Source: Pseudomonas entomophila (GTDB lineage Bacteria; Pseudomonadota; Gammaproteobacteria; Pseudomonadales; Pseudomonadaceae). From it: a stretch of 45,870 bases of DNA. The notes under the pieces were generated by a model. It had not been told where the DNA came from. It did not search any database and saw only the letters and a program-made list of their open reading frames with translations. The stretch is taken from NCBI RefSeq assembly GCF_013523125.1, contig NZ_JAAMQJ010000040.1, positions 1-45,870 of the forward strand, given 5' to 3'. The stretch's first letter is position 1. Each line of letters begins with the position of its first letter. The translations under genes were made by a program, and so were the position numbers. Positions 14,349 to 22,136 of the stretch are shown in pieces.

Positions 14349-15410
14349 ATGAATCAGACAGCCTTGGTCGTCGGTGCCAGCGGTATCGTCGGCAGCGCCC
14401 TCACCCACCTGCTGGTCGAGCAAGGGTGGCCCGTCACCGCCCTGTCGCGCCATCCGGGCCAGCAACCTGGCGTGACCCCGTTGGCCGCCGACCTACAGGA
14501 CCCGGCTTCCCTGGCAACCGCCCTGGCCGGCCAGCAGCCGACCCATGTGTTCATCACGACCTGGTCGCGGCAGGCCACCGAAGCCCTGAACATCCAGGTC
14601 AACGCCGCCATGGTGCGCAACCTGCTCGACGCGCTGCGCCCCACCAAGAGCGTGCGTCACGTCACCTTGGTCACGGGCCTGAAACACTACCTCGGGCCCT
14701 TTGATGCCTACGGCAAAGGCCAGTTGCCCCACACGCCGTTCCGCGAAGACCAAGGTCGCCTGGACGTCGAGAACTTCTACTACGCCCAGGAAGACGAACT
14801 GTTCAGCGCTGCCGAGCGTGACGGCTTCACCTGGAACGTGCACCGTCCGCACACGGTCACCGGTGTCGCGGTCGGCAACGCCATGAACATGGCGACCACC
14901 CTCGCCGTCTACGCCACCGTGTGCAAGCACCTGGGCCGCCCCTTCGTCTTCCCAGGCTCGCGCGTCCAATGGGACAGCCTCACCGACATGACCGACGCTC
15001 GCCAGCTGGCGCAGCAACAGCTCTGGGCCGCCACCACGCCAGCGGCCTTCGACCAGGCGTTCAACGTCACCAACGGCGATGTATTCCGTTGGAAATGGAT
15101 GTGGAGCAGGATCGCCGAGTACTTCGGCCTGGAGGCAGCCGACTATCCCGCGCAACTGTCGCCCCTGGAAACGCAGATGGCCGACGATGCGCCGACCTGG
15201 CGTCAGATCGCCGAAACGAACGGCCTGCAGGAGCCTGACATGAATCGACTGGTGTCGCCCTGGCACACCGATGCCGACCTGGGGCGCCCGATCGAGGTGG
15301 TGACCGACATGTCCAAGAGTCGACGCCTGGGCTTCACGGCCTACCAGGCCAGCGACCAAGCGTTCTTCGACGTGTTCGATCAGTTGCGTGCGCAACGCCT
15401 GATTCCCTGA
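14349..15410 (+). CDS. PRISE-type SDR (progesterone 5-beta-reductase / iridoid synthase-like enone reductase)
   Basis: 353 residues, AGGAG at 14338-14342 before the ATG at 14349. An NAD(P)-binding Rossmann start, ALVVGASGIVGSAL, is at residues 5-18. The family-specific motifs are TGLKHYLGPFDAYGKG with K112 and NFYYAQEDELF with Y144. Their 32-residue spacing matches the catalytic Lys/Tyr pair known in plant progesterone 5-beta-reductase. These enzymes reduce activated C=C bonds of enones and enals with NADPH. The physiological substrate in Pseudomonas is not known; small reactive enones are plausible. It is a single gene divergent from the broken MBL gene and convergent with the DUF2235 hydrolase. 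Confidence 0.85.
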   Translation: MNQTALVVGASGIVGSALTHLLVEQGWPVTALSRHPGQQPGVTPLAADLQDPASLATALAGQQPTHVFITTWSRQATEALNIQVNAAMVRNLLDALRPTKSVRHVTLVTGLKHYLGPFDAYGKGQLPHTPFREDQGRLDVENFYYAQEDELFSAAERDGFTWNVHRPHTVTGVAVGNAMNMATTLAVYATVCKHLGRPFVFPGSRVQWDSLTDMTDARQLAQQQLWAATTPAAFDQAFNVTNGDVFRWKWMWSRIAEYFGLEAADYPAQLSPLETQMADDAPTWRQIAETNGLQEPDMNRLVSPWHTDADLGRPIEVVTDMSKSRRLGFTAYQASDQAFFDVFDQLRAQRLIP

Positions 15411-15415
15411 GACAC

Positions 15416-15444
15416 CCTGGCGCGCCCGCCGAGCGCCGGCCAGG
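15416..15444. terminator. GC-rich hairpin between convergent SDR and DUF2235 genes
   Basis: CCTGG (15416-15420) pairs with CCAGG (15440-15444), and inner GCGC blocks can extend the stem imperfectly. It fills the 35-nt gap between the two convergent stops. A bidirectional terminator is likely by position; the stem is imperfect. Confidence 0.35.
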
Positions 15445-15445
15445 C

Positions 15446-16735
15446 TCAGACCTGCCGCCGCCCCGCCGGCGCCGGTCGGTTGAGGTAGACGGCGTCGAGC
15501 TCGCTATGACGCAGCCCCTTGGCCGGGTTCCAGTTCGCCGAGGTGTGGATGTAGCGCGAGGCCAGCAACTGCCGCTCCTCCAGCGTCAACGCCGCTGCTT
15601 GGCGCTCCCCCAAGGCGAACGCGTGGAGCTTGTCGGCAAGCGGGCGCACCTCCTCCGGCAGCGTCAGGCGCGTGTCCTGCTCATCGATCGCCATCATGGG
15701 CACCCCAGCACGCCGCGCCCTGGCATGCATGATGCGTAGCGCGACACGGGACAGGTGCCCTTGCACCTCGCGCTCGCGCAGCACGGCTGCGTAAACCTGT
15801 TTTTCCGCCGGCTCGTCGCCCCGTCCACGCCGCGACGTCAAGGCGCGCTCCCACGTCACCAGGCGGGTGCCAGGCATCGTCTCGAGCAGTGCGGCCACTT
15901 CGCGATACGCAGCGGTCTGTTCCACGGGGGTGGTCACAGGCACACGGTTCGACCGCGGCTTGCACATCAGCACGCGCTCTTGCAGTGACGGCGGATATCC
16001 ACCCCCGACGTCCGAATGCGCGCCCGGCAGCACGATGTCGTTCGCCGTCGGCACCAGCGGAAAGTGGTAGCGATGCTCATCGCCGGCGACCAAGTGCACC
16101 ACCTGCTCCGCCACGCCTGGTGCGAGCGTCAGGTCCAGGCCGCCCCGGTCATCGTCGAAGGGCGCCAGGACAGCCACGACCGTGTCGAACAGTCCGATGA
16201 AGCCGATCGAGACCGTACAGGCCACGCCGACCTGCTCGAACAGGGTGCGTGCGAACCGGCTCTGCTGGCCACGGTGCAGGTCGTTGGCCAGGTGCCGGGC
16301 GGCAGCCGCGCCCCGACTGAAGCCGAACAGGTCGACCTGCAACCGGAGAGGCTGGCCGGCGGCCGGTACCCGAGAGTGCCGCGCCACCTGACCGGCCAGC
16401 GCCTGGCTGGCCTGTTCGACGCGTTCGACAACCCCGGTGCGCCCGCGTCCGGTGGCCTGACTCCAGAACGAATCCGCCTGCCGCTGGGTCGTGCCGACGC
16501 CCTCTACGTACAACCGCTCGACCCTCTGCGCCCCAGCGAGTGGCTGGGGCGTGGACCGGTACAGGTCGTACAGCAGCGCGACATTGGTCAACGCATTGGC
16601 GTAACTGTTGCCTTGTCTCTCGACAGGCAGCCCTTCGACTGCCTCGAGACTGTTGATGCGATTGTTGCCCGTGCCATCGAAGAATACGCCGATGCGCAGC
16701 GTTTCAGGATGACCTGATGGTCGGTTCATGCTCAT
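15446..16735 (-). CDS. DUF2235 alpha/beta-hydrolase, T6SS phospholipase-effector-like (Tle type), orphan
   Basis: 429 residues from the ATG at 16735. A second ATG at 16729 has better spacing to AAGGA and would give 427. The fold is marked by an N-terminal FFDGTGNN (18-25), nucleophile elbow G-F-S140-R-G, acidic residue in GLFD184TV and the His in LPGAH240SDVGGGY. This is a complete Ser-Asp-His set as in the Tle1-like/DUF2235 lipases. Members act as antibacterial or anti-eukaryotic phospholipases delivered by type VI secretion. No vgrG, PAAR, chaperone or immunity gene is next to it, so the delivery link is inference. A promoter region is shared with the divergent moxR operon. Confidence 0.8.
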   Translation of the reverse strand: MSMNRPSGHPETLRIGVFFDGTGNNRINSLEAVEGLPVERQGNSYANALTNVALLYDLYRSTPQPLAGAQRVERLYVEGVGTTQRQADSFWSQATGRGRTGVVERVEQASQALAGQVARHSRVPAAGQPLRLQVDLFGFSRGAAAARHLANDLHRGQQSRFARTLFEQVGVACTVSIGFIGLFDTVVAVLAPFDDDRGGLDLTLAPGVAEQVVHLVAGDEHRYHFPLVPTANDIVLPGAHSDVGGGYPPSLQERVLMCKPRSNRVPVTTPVEQTAAYREVAALLETMPGTRLVTWERALTSRRGRGDEPAEKQVYAAVLREREVQGHLSRVALRIMHARARRAGVPMMAIDEQDTRLTLPEEVRPLADKLHAFALGERQAAALTLEERQLLASRYIHTSANWNPAKGLRHSELDAVYLNRPAPAGRRQV

Positions 16736-16860
16736 GCTTCCTTGGACTAAAACGCCATGGAAGGCAGCGTCGCGTCCTGTGTGAATCGGCGCATGAGCAT
16801 GCGAAGGCTGGAAAAATGGACGCGACGCCTGCATGGCCAGGTGTTATTTGTCTGTCGCCA

Positions 16861-16889
16861 TTGGTCGGCAGGGGGGCGGATGCATTAAA
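16861..16889 (+). promoter_or_regulatory. Candidate promoter of the moxR-bat-sbcDC run
   Basis: TTGGTC (16861-16866), a 17-bp spacer and ATTAAA (16884-16889), giving a start near 16896 and a leader of about 60 nt before the moxR ATG. The match is moderate and no other candidate in this gap is better. Confidence 0.4.
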
Positions 16890-16955
16890 GTAGCCACCCT
16901 TGCCTGTGCGGTGGTTCGCCAACCCATCCCGGCGCTCAACCAGGAAGTCTCGACG

Positions 16956-17915
16956 ATGGAACACCGTGAAGCGCTCGTGGCGCTGCGCACCTTTCTTTCC
17001 ACCCAGATCCTCGGTCAGGAAAAGCTCGTCGAGCGCCTCCTGATCGTGTTGCTGGCCGACGGCCACATGCTGGTCGAAGGGGCACCGGGGTTGGCCAAGA
17101 CCAAGGCGATCAAGGAACTGGCCGAAGGCGTCGAGGCGCAGTTCCACCGCATCCAGTTCACCCCCGACCTGCTGCCGGCCGACATCACCGGCACCGAGAT
17201 CTATCGGCCGGAAACCGGCAGCTTCGTGTTCCAGCAAGGGCCGATCTTTCACAACCTGGTACTGGCCGACGAAATCAACCGTGCGCCGGCCAAGGTGCAA
17301 TCGGCGCTGCTCGAGGCCATGGCCGAACGCCAGGTCAGCGTCGGGCGCAGCACCTACGACCTGTCGCCGCTGTTTCTGGTCATGGCCACGCAGAACCCGA
17401 TCGAGCAGGAAGGCACCTACCCATTGCCCGAGGCGCAGCTCGACCGCTTCCTGATGCACGTGAAGATCGGCTTTCCCGATTCGGCGGTCGAGCGCCGCAT
17501 CCTGCAGCAGGCGCGGGGCGAGGCGCTCAATGGCGAGACCAAGCCGGAGCGCCGGGTCAGCCAGCAGGCGATCTTCGCAGCACGCAAGGACATCCTCGGC
17601 CTGTACATGGCCGATGCCGTGGAGGAGTACCTGGTGCAGCTGGTCATGGCCACGCGCACCCCGGCCAAATTCGATGCCGACCTGGCCGACTGGATCGCCT
17701 ACGGCGCCAGCCCCCGCGGTTCCATTGCCTTGGACCGGTGCGCGCGAGCCCATGCCTGGCTGGCCGGGCGCGATTTCGTCAGCCCCGAGGACATTCAGGC
17801 GGTGCTGTTCGACGTCTTGCGCCACCGCGTCATCCTGTCTTTCGAGGCCGAGGCGGCCGGTGTCGATCAGGACCGCGTGGTACAGCGCATCCTCGACGTC
17901 GTGGCCGTCGCCTGA
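16956..17915 (+). CDS. moxR: MoxR-family AAA+ ATPase
   Basis: 319 residues, AGGAAG eight bases upstream of the ATG at 16956. Walker A is GAPGLAKTK (42-50), Walker B LVLADEINR (D105-E106), and the sensor-1 region is MATQNPIEQEGTYPLPEAQLDRF, the hallmark of the MoxR clade. It ends with the lid domain (YGASPRGSIALDRCARAHA). These ATPases act as chaperone-like partners of VWA proteins; here the partners are encoded downstream in the same run. The genes follow at 4 nt or with overlap, so co-translation is expected. The precise client is unknown; envelope stress and virulence roles are reported for homologous modules. Confidence 0.93.
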   Translation: MEHREALVALRTFLSTQILGQEKLVERLLIVLLADGHMLVEGAPGLAKTKAIKELAEGVEAQFHRIQFTPDLLPADITGTEIYRPETGSFVFQQGPIFHNLVLADEINRAPAKVQSALLEAMAERQVSVGRSTYDLSPLFLVMATQNPIEQEGTYPLPEAQLDRFLMHVKIGFPDSAVERRILQQARGEALNGETKPERRVSQQAIFAARKDILGLYMADAVEEYLVQLVMATRTPAKFDADLADWIAYGASPRGSIALDRCARAHAWLAGRDFVSPEDIQAVLFDVLRHRVILSFEAEAAGVDQDRVVQRILDVVAVA

Positions 17916-17919
17916 GCCC

Positions 17920-18864
17920 ATGCCCACCTCACCGCCAGCCGAACCCGGCATCCGCATCGGCCTTGCCGAGCTGATCGACATGCGCCATCGCGTGCGCGAG
18001 ATACAGCTGTTCGCCCGGGCCGGCCAGCGCAGCCCGCTGGTCGGCCTGCACCATTCGCGACTGCGTGGGCGTGGCGTGGACTTCGACCAGGTGCGGGTCT
18101 ACCAGGCCGGCGATGACGTGCGCAACATCGACTGGCGAGTCACGGCGCGTACCCAGGAGCCGCACACCAAGCTGTTCCATGAAGAGCGCGAACGGCCCAT
18201 CTTCATCCTGGTCGAGCAGAGCCAACGGCTGTTCTTCAGCTCGGGGCTCAACTTCAAGTCGGTCCTGGCCGCCCAGGCGGCGGCGCTGTTCGGCTGGGCC
18301 GCGCTGGACCACAATGACCGGGTCGGCGGCCTGGTGTTCGGTGACACCGAGCATTATGAAATCAAGCCGCGCCGCAGCAAGCAGAGCCTGTTGCAGCTGC
18401 TCAACCGACTGGCGCGGGTCAACCAGTCGCTGCACACCGAAGCCGTGCCGCACCCGGACAACCTGGGCCTGGCCCTGCGTCGCGCGCGCGAAGTGTTGCG
18501 CCCTGGCAGCCTGGCCATCGTGGTCTGCGACGAGCGCGCCCTGAGCCCGGCGGCCGAACAGCACCTGAGCCTGCTGTCGCGGCACTGCGACCTGCTGTTG
18601 ATGCCGATTTCCGACCCCTTGGACCATGCGCTTCCTGCCGCCGGCCTGCTGCGCTTCGCCCAGCGCTCGGCTCAGCTGGAGCTCGACACCCTCGACGCGC
18701 ACCTGCGCCAGACCTATCGACAACAGGCCGAAGCACGCGTCGAACGCTGGGACACACTGGCGCAGAAGCTGCGCGTGGTGCTGATGCCCCTGAGTACACA
18801 GCGCGAGATGCTCGACCAGTTGCGCGACTACCTCTCCGAACAGCGCCCGAGGCGTGCACCATGA
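17920..18864 (+). CDS. DUF58 domain protein of the MoxR/VWA module
   Basis: 314 residues beginning 4 nt after the moxR stop. The DUF58 signature is clear: HHSRLRGRGVDFDQVRVYQAGDDVRNIDWRVTART at about 48-82, followed by a VWA-like fold (PIFILVEQSQRLFF) in which the metal site has lost the DxSxS pattern. No membrane segment is seen, so it is probably a cytosolic adaptor between the ATPase and the membrane VWA proteins. It overlaps the next gene by 4 nt (ATGA). The order moxR-DUF58-DUF4381-VWA-VWA/TPR-BatD is the standard proteobacterial arrangement. Confidence 0.9.
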   Translation: MPTSPPAEPGIRIGLAELIDMRHRVREIQLFARAGQRSPLVGLHHSRLRGRGVDFDQVRVYQAGDDVRNIDWRVTARTQEPHTKLFHEERERPIFILVEQSQRLFFSSGLNFKSVLAAQAAALFGWAALDHNDRVGGLVFGDTEHYEIKPRRSKQSLLQLLNRLARVNQSLHTEAVPHPDNLGLALRRAREVLRPGSLAIVVCDERALSPAAEQHLSLLSRHCDLLLMPISDPLDHALPAAGLLRFAQRSAQLELDTLDAHLRQTYRQQAEARVERWDTLAQKLRVVLMPLSTQREMLDQLRDYLSEQRPRRAP

Positions 18865-19364
18865 GCCCACTGGAGCAATTGCAGCCGCTGATCGACCCTG
18901 CACCGGTCAGCGCCTGGCCACCTGCACCAGGCTGGTGGGTGCTATCGGCGCTGATGCCGGTACTGGTGTGGACGGCATGGCGCGTGTACCACAGACGGGT
19001 CCGGCGCCTGACATCACGCCCGCTCGCGCAGGCCGAGCAGCCTCTTGACCCGATCCGTGTGGAAGCGCTCGCCGAGCTGGCGCGCCTGCCGCGCCCCTAC
19101 GACGGCGCGCCGGCCGGCGCCTGGCTGCAGCAGATCAACGCACTGCTCAAGCGCCTGTGCCGCAACCACTACCCGGATGCCAACAGCCATACGCTCAACG
19201 GTCGCCAATGGCTGGCCTTCCTCGACAACCGCTGCCCCGCCGCCGGGCTGACCCGCTGGATGATCCTGGTCGAAGGCGCCTACAAGCCGGAATGCAAGCT
19301 CGACGACAAGGCCATCGCCGGGTTGGGCAACGCCGTCGATACCTGGATCCGCAAGCATGTTTGA
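18861..19364 (+). CDS. DUF4381 membrane protein
   Basis: 167 residues. One transmembrane helix near 24-42 (PGWWVLSALMPVLVWTAWRVY) follows a short Pro-rich N-terminus. A basic stretch and a helical cytoplasmic domain follow, with the conserved-looking NALLKRLCRNHYP and W-x-x-FLDNRCP. It is the small membrane subunit of the MoxR/Bat module. Function is unknown, but it probably links the VWA proteins in the inner membrane. It overlaps its neighbours by 4 nt upstream and 8 nt downstream. Confidence 0.85.
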   Translation: MSPLEQLQPLIDPAPVSAWPPAPGWWVLSALMPVLVWTAWRVYHRRVRRLTSRPLAQAEQPLDPIRVEALAELARLPRPYDGAPAGAWLQQINALLKRLCRNHYPDANSHTLNGRQWLAFLDNRCPAAGLTRWMILVEGAYKPECKLDDKAIAGLGNAVDTWIRKHV

Positions 19365-20424
19365 CCTGGCCTGGCCGTGGATCCTGCTGCTGGCACCGCT
19401 GCCTTGGCTGGCACGGTGGCTGCTGCCGCCTGCCGAGAGCGGTGAGCCGGTGCTCAAGGTCGGCTTCCTGCCCGAGCTCGAACGCCTGGCCGGCCGTCGT
19501 GCGCGCCTGAGCCTGCCGACCTGGCGCCAGCAGGCGCCGTTCGTGATCATCTGGCTGCTGGTGCTGCTGGCCACGGCGCGGCCCCAGTGGCTGGGCGAAC
19601 CGGTCCCGGTGGCCGCCAGCGGCCGCGACCTGCTAGTGGCCGTCGATGTGTCCGGTTCGATGGATTTCCCCGACATGCAGTGGCAGGACGAAGACGTCAG
19701 TCGCCTGGACCTGGTCAAGGCACTGCTGGGCGATTTTCTCCAGGACCGTGAAGGCGATCGCGTCGGCTTGATCCTGTTCGGCAGCCAGGCTTACCTGCAA
19801 GCGCCCTTGACCTTCGATCGACGGACCGTGCGAGCGTTTCTGGATGAGGCACGGATCGGTATCGCGGGCAAGAACACGGCCATCGGCGACGCCATCGGTC
19901 TGGCGGTCAAGCGCTTGCGCGAGCGTCCTGCGACCAGCCGGGTGCTGATCTTGATCACCGACGGCGCCAACAACGGGGGCCAGATCCACCCATTGACCGC
20001 TGCGCGCCTGGCGGCCCAGGAAGGCGTGCGCATCTACACCATCGGTATCGGCGCCAACCCTGAAACCACCGGTCAGCCCGGCCTGATCGGGCTGAACCCG
20101 AGCCTGGACCTGGACGAAGCCACCTTGCGTGAAATCGCCACGCTGACCCAGGGCAGTTACTTCCGGGCCCACGATGGCGTCGAACTCGATGCGATCGGCG
20201 AGACTCTCGATCGTCTCGAACCCGTGGCCCAGCAACCAACCCAGACTCGGGTGGCCAAGCCTCTGTATGCCTGGCCTCTGGCATTGGCGTTGCTGTTGAG
20301 CGTACTGCTGGTCGGCAGCAGCCTGTGGCCCGAGCCGCTGCTGCAACGCCTGCTGCGCCAGGGTCGCCTGCCTGCGCCGTTGGCCCGTGCCTACGCACGC
20401 CTGGTCACGAGGAAACGCCCATGA
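19357..20424 (+). CDS. batA: BatA-like VWA domain membrane protein
   Basis: 355 residues. TM helices lie at about 5-24 and 61-75, a periplasm- or cytosol-facing VWA domain runs from 90 to 290, and a C-terminal TM is near 302-322. The MIDAS is intact: DVSGS at 97-101, a conserved Thr in the loop around GKNTAIGDAI, and ITDGANNGG. It should therefore bind a divalent metal and protein ligands. It is the active VWA subunit of the module, in contrast to the degenerate one downstream. It overlaps the next gene by 4 nt. Confidence 0.92.
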   Translation: MFDLAWPWILLLAPLPWLARWLLPPAESGEPVLKVGFLPELERLAGRRARLSLPTWRQQAPFVIIWLLVLLATARPQWLGEPVPVAASGRDLLVAVDVSGSMDFPDMQWQDEDVSRLDLVKALLGDFLQDREGDRVGLILFGSQAYLQAPLTFDRRTVRAFLDEARIGIAGKNTAIGDAIGLAVKRLRERPATSRVLILITDGANNGGQIHPLTAARLAAQEGVRIYTIGIGANPETTGQPGLIGLNPSLDLDEATLREIATLTQGSYFRAHDGVELDAIGETLDRLEPVAQQPTQTRVAKPLYAWPLALALLLSVLLVGSSLWPEPLLQRLLRQGRLPAPLARAYARLVTRKRP

Positions 20425-22136
20425 TCGAGGTCTGGCCGCAATGGCTGCGTCCGCTGTGGTTATTGGCGCTGCCGGCGCTCGTCTGGCTGCTGGTCAAGCT
20501 GTGGCACCGACGCAAGCGTGCCGGTCGCTGGCAGATGATCGTGCCGGCGCGTTTCCATGCCGTGCTGCTCGGCGGCGGCGATGGCAGCACCAGCAAACTG
20601 CCCTGGGTGGTGCTGGGCCTGGCCTGGCTGCTGACCCTGCTGGCCCTGCTCGGGCCCAGCTGGCAACGTGTGGAAGACACCCATCAGCGTCCGGCCGACC
20701 CGCTGGTGATCCTGCTCGAACTGACGCCGCAGATGCTCGCCGAAGACACCGCGCCCAATCGTCTGCAACAGGCCCGGCGCAAGATCCTCGACGTACTCGA
20801 GCATCGCCGTGACAGCCAGACTGCGCTGATCGTCTACGCCGGCAGCGCGCACGTGCTGGTGCCGCTGTCCGACGACGTGGCCACGACGCGCAACCTGCTC
20901 GAGGCGGTCGACCCGTCGATCATGCCGCAGGCCGGGCAGCGGGCCGACCTGGCAGTGCGCAAGGGGCTGGCGCTGCTGGCGCAGAGCGGGCTCGGGCAAG
21001 GACGGCTGCTGCTGGTCGGCTCCTCCCTCGATGACCACGAGCGTCGCGGCATCCTGCGCGCCCTGGGGCGTCAAGGCCCGAGCCTGCTGATGCTGGGCAT
21101 CGGCAGCAGCGCCGGTGCGCCAGTGCGCCAGGCCAATGGCGAGTACCTCAAGGATGCCCAGGGCGCGATTCTCGTACCACGCCTGGACGGCCGGAGCCTG
21201 AAGGCGTTCGTCAACGCTACCGGCGGGCGCTACCGGCATGCGCGCATCGACGACCTGGACCTGCGCGGCCTGGGGTTGTTCGACGACCCTCGTGCCCTGC
21301 ACAGCGAAGGTCAGCTGCTCCAGCTCGACAGCTGGGCCGACCAGGGTCACTGGTTGCTGCTGCCGCTGCTGGGGTTGATGGCCTGTGCCGGTCGGCGCGG
21401 CTGGTTGTTCTGCCTGCCGCTGCTGCTGGCCCTGCCCCAACCCAGCCACGCCTTCGGTTTCGATGACCTCTGGGCGCGTCCGGACCAGCAAGGCCAGCAC
21501 CTGCTGGAGGCCGGTCGTCCCGGCGAAGCCGCACGGCATTTCCGTGACCCGGCCTGGCGCGGTGTGGCCTTGTACCGGGCCGGTGACTTCGCTGGCGCCG
21601 CGCGTGAGTTCGCCAAGGGGCAGACGGCACAGGCTCACTACAACCGCGGCAACGCACTGGCCCGTGCGGGCGACCTGGAGGGCGCGCTCGATGCCTACGA
21701 TCAGGCATTGGAGCTGCAACCGGACCTGCCGGCGGCACTGAGCAACCAGGCCATGGTGCAAGAGGCGCTCCAGGCCCGCGACGCCCAGGTCCAGGCCGAC
21801 GCTCAGGCGGCGCAGCAGCATACGCCCCCGGACCGTGACAACCCGGGCAACAGCGGTTCGCCCAGCGATGCCGCCGAGGCGACGCCTGCCGAAGGCGACC
21901 CGGCCAACCGGCAAGCCACGGCCACGGGCGATCCCCAGGCCGACACGGGCCCCGACCAGCCTTCCGCTGCAGACGACACCCTGCAACCGCCCCCACGCCC
22001 CGCCGACACGGCCCTGGATGCCGAACAGCGCCAGGCCCTCGAGCAATGGTTGCGCGAGATTCCCGACAATCCGGCAGAGCTGCTGCGGCGCAAGTTCTGG
22101 TACGAGCAGCAACTGAATCAGGAACCCACCCCATGA
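20421..22136 (+). CDS. BatB/BatC fusion: VWA domain with degenerate MIDAS plus TPR
   Basis: 571 residues from the ATG at 20421 (GAGGAAA upstream). TM helices are at about 10-27 and 61-79. In the VWA domain (95-290) the metal motif reads E100-L-T-P-Q instead of D-x-S-x-S, followed by the otherwise typical MLAEDTAPNRLQQARRKI. Metal binding in the canonical way is therefore unlikely. A third hydrophobic region lies near 310-345. One or two TPR repeats follow at about 405-455 (HYNRGNALARAGDLEGALDAYDQAL), then a long Pro/Ala/Asp-rich linker and a short conserved C-terminus (EQWLREIPDNPAELLRRKFWYEQQ). That order corresponds to BatB plus BatC joined. Confidence 0.88.
   Translation: MIEVWPQWLRPLWLLALPALVWLLVKLWHRRKRAGRWQMIVPARFHAVLLGGGDGSTSKLPWVVLGLAWLLTLLALLGPSWQRVEDTHQRPADPLVILLELTPQMLAEDTAPNRLQQARRKILDVLEHRRDSQTALIVYAGSAHVLVPLSDDVATTRNLLEAVDPSIMPQAGQRADLAVRKGLALLAQSGLGQGRLLLVGSSLDDHERRGILRALGRQGPSLLMLGIGSSAGAPVRQANGEYLKDAQGAILVPRLDGRSLKAFVNATGGRYRHARIDDLDLRGLGLFDDPRALHSEGQLLQLDSWADQGHWLLLPLLGLMACAGRRGWLFCLPLLLALPQPSHAFGFDDLWARPDQQGQHLLEAGRPGEAARHFRDPAWRGVALYRAGDFAGAAREFAKGQTAQAHYNRGNALARAGDLEGALDAYDQALELQPDLPAALSNQAMVQEALQARDAQVQADAQAAQQHTPPDRDNPGNSGSPSDAAEATPAEGDPANRQATATGDPQADTGPDQPSAADDTLQPPPRPADTALDAEQRQALEQWLREIPDNPAELLRRKFWYEQQLNQEPTP

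Noticed and set aside
15446..16735. T6SS cluster around the DUF2235 hydrolase
   Set aside because: No tss, hcp, vgrG or PAAR genes are visible on either side.
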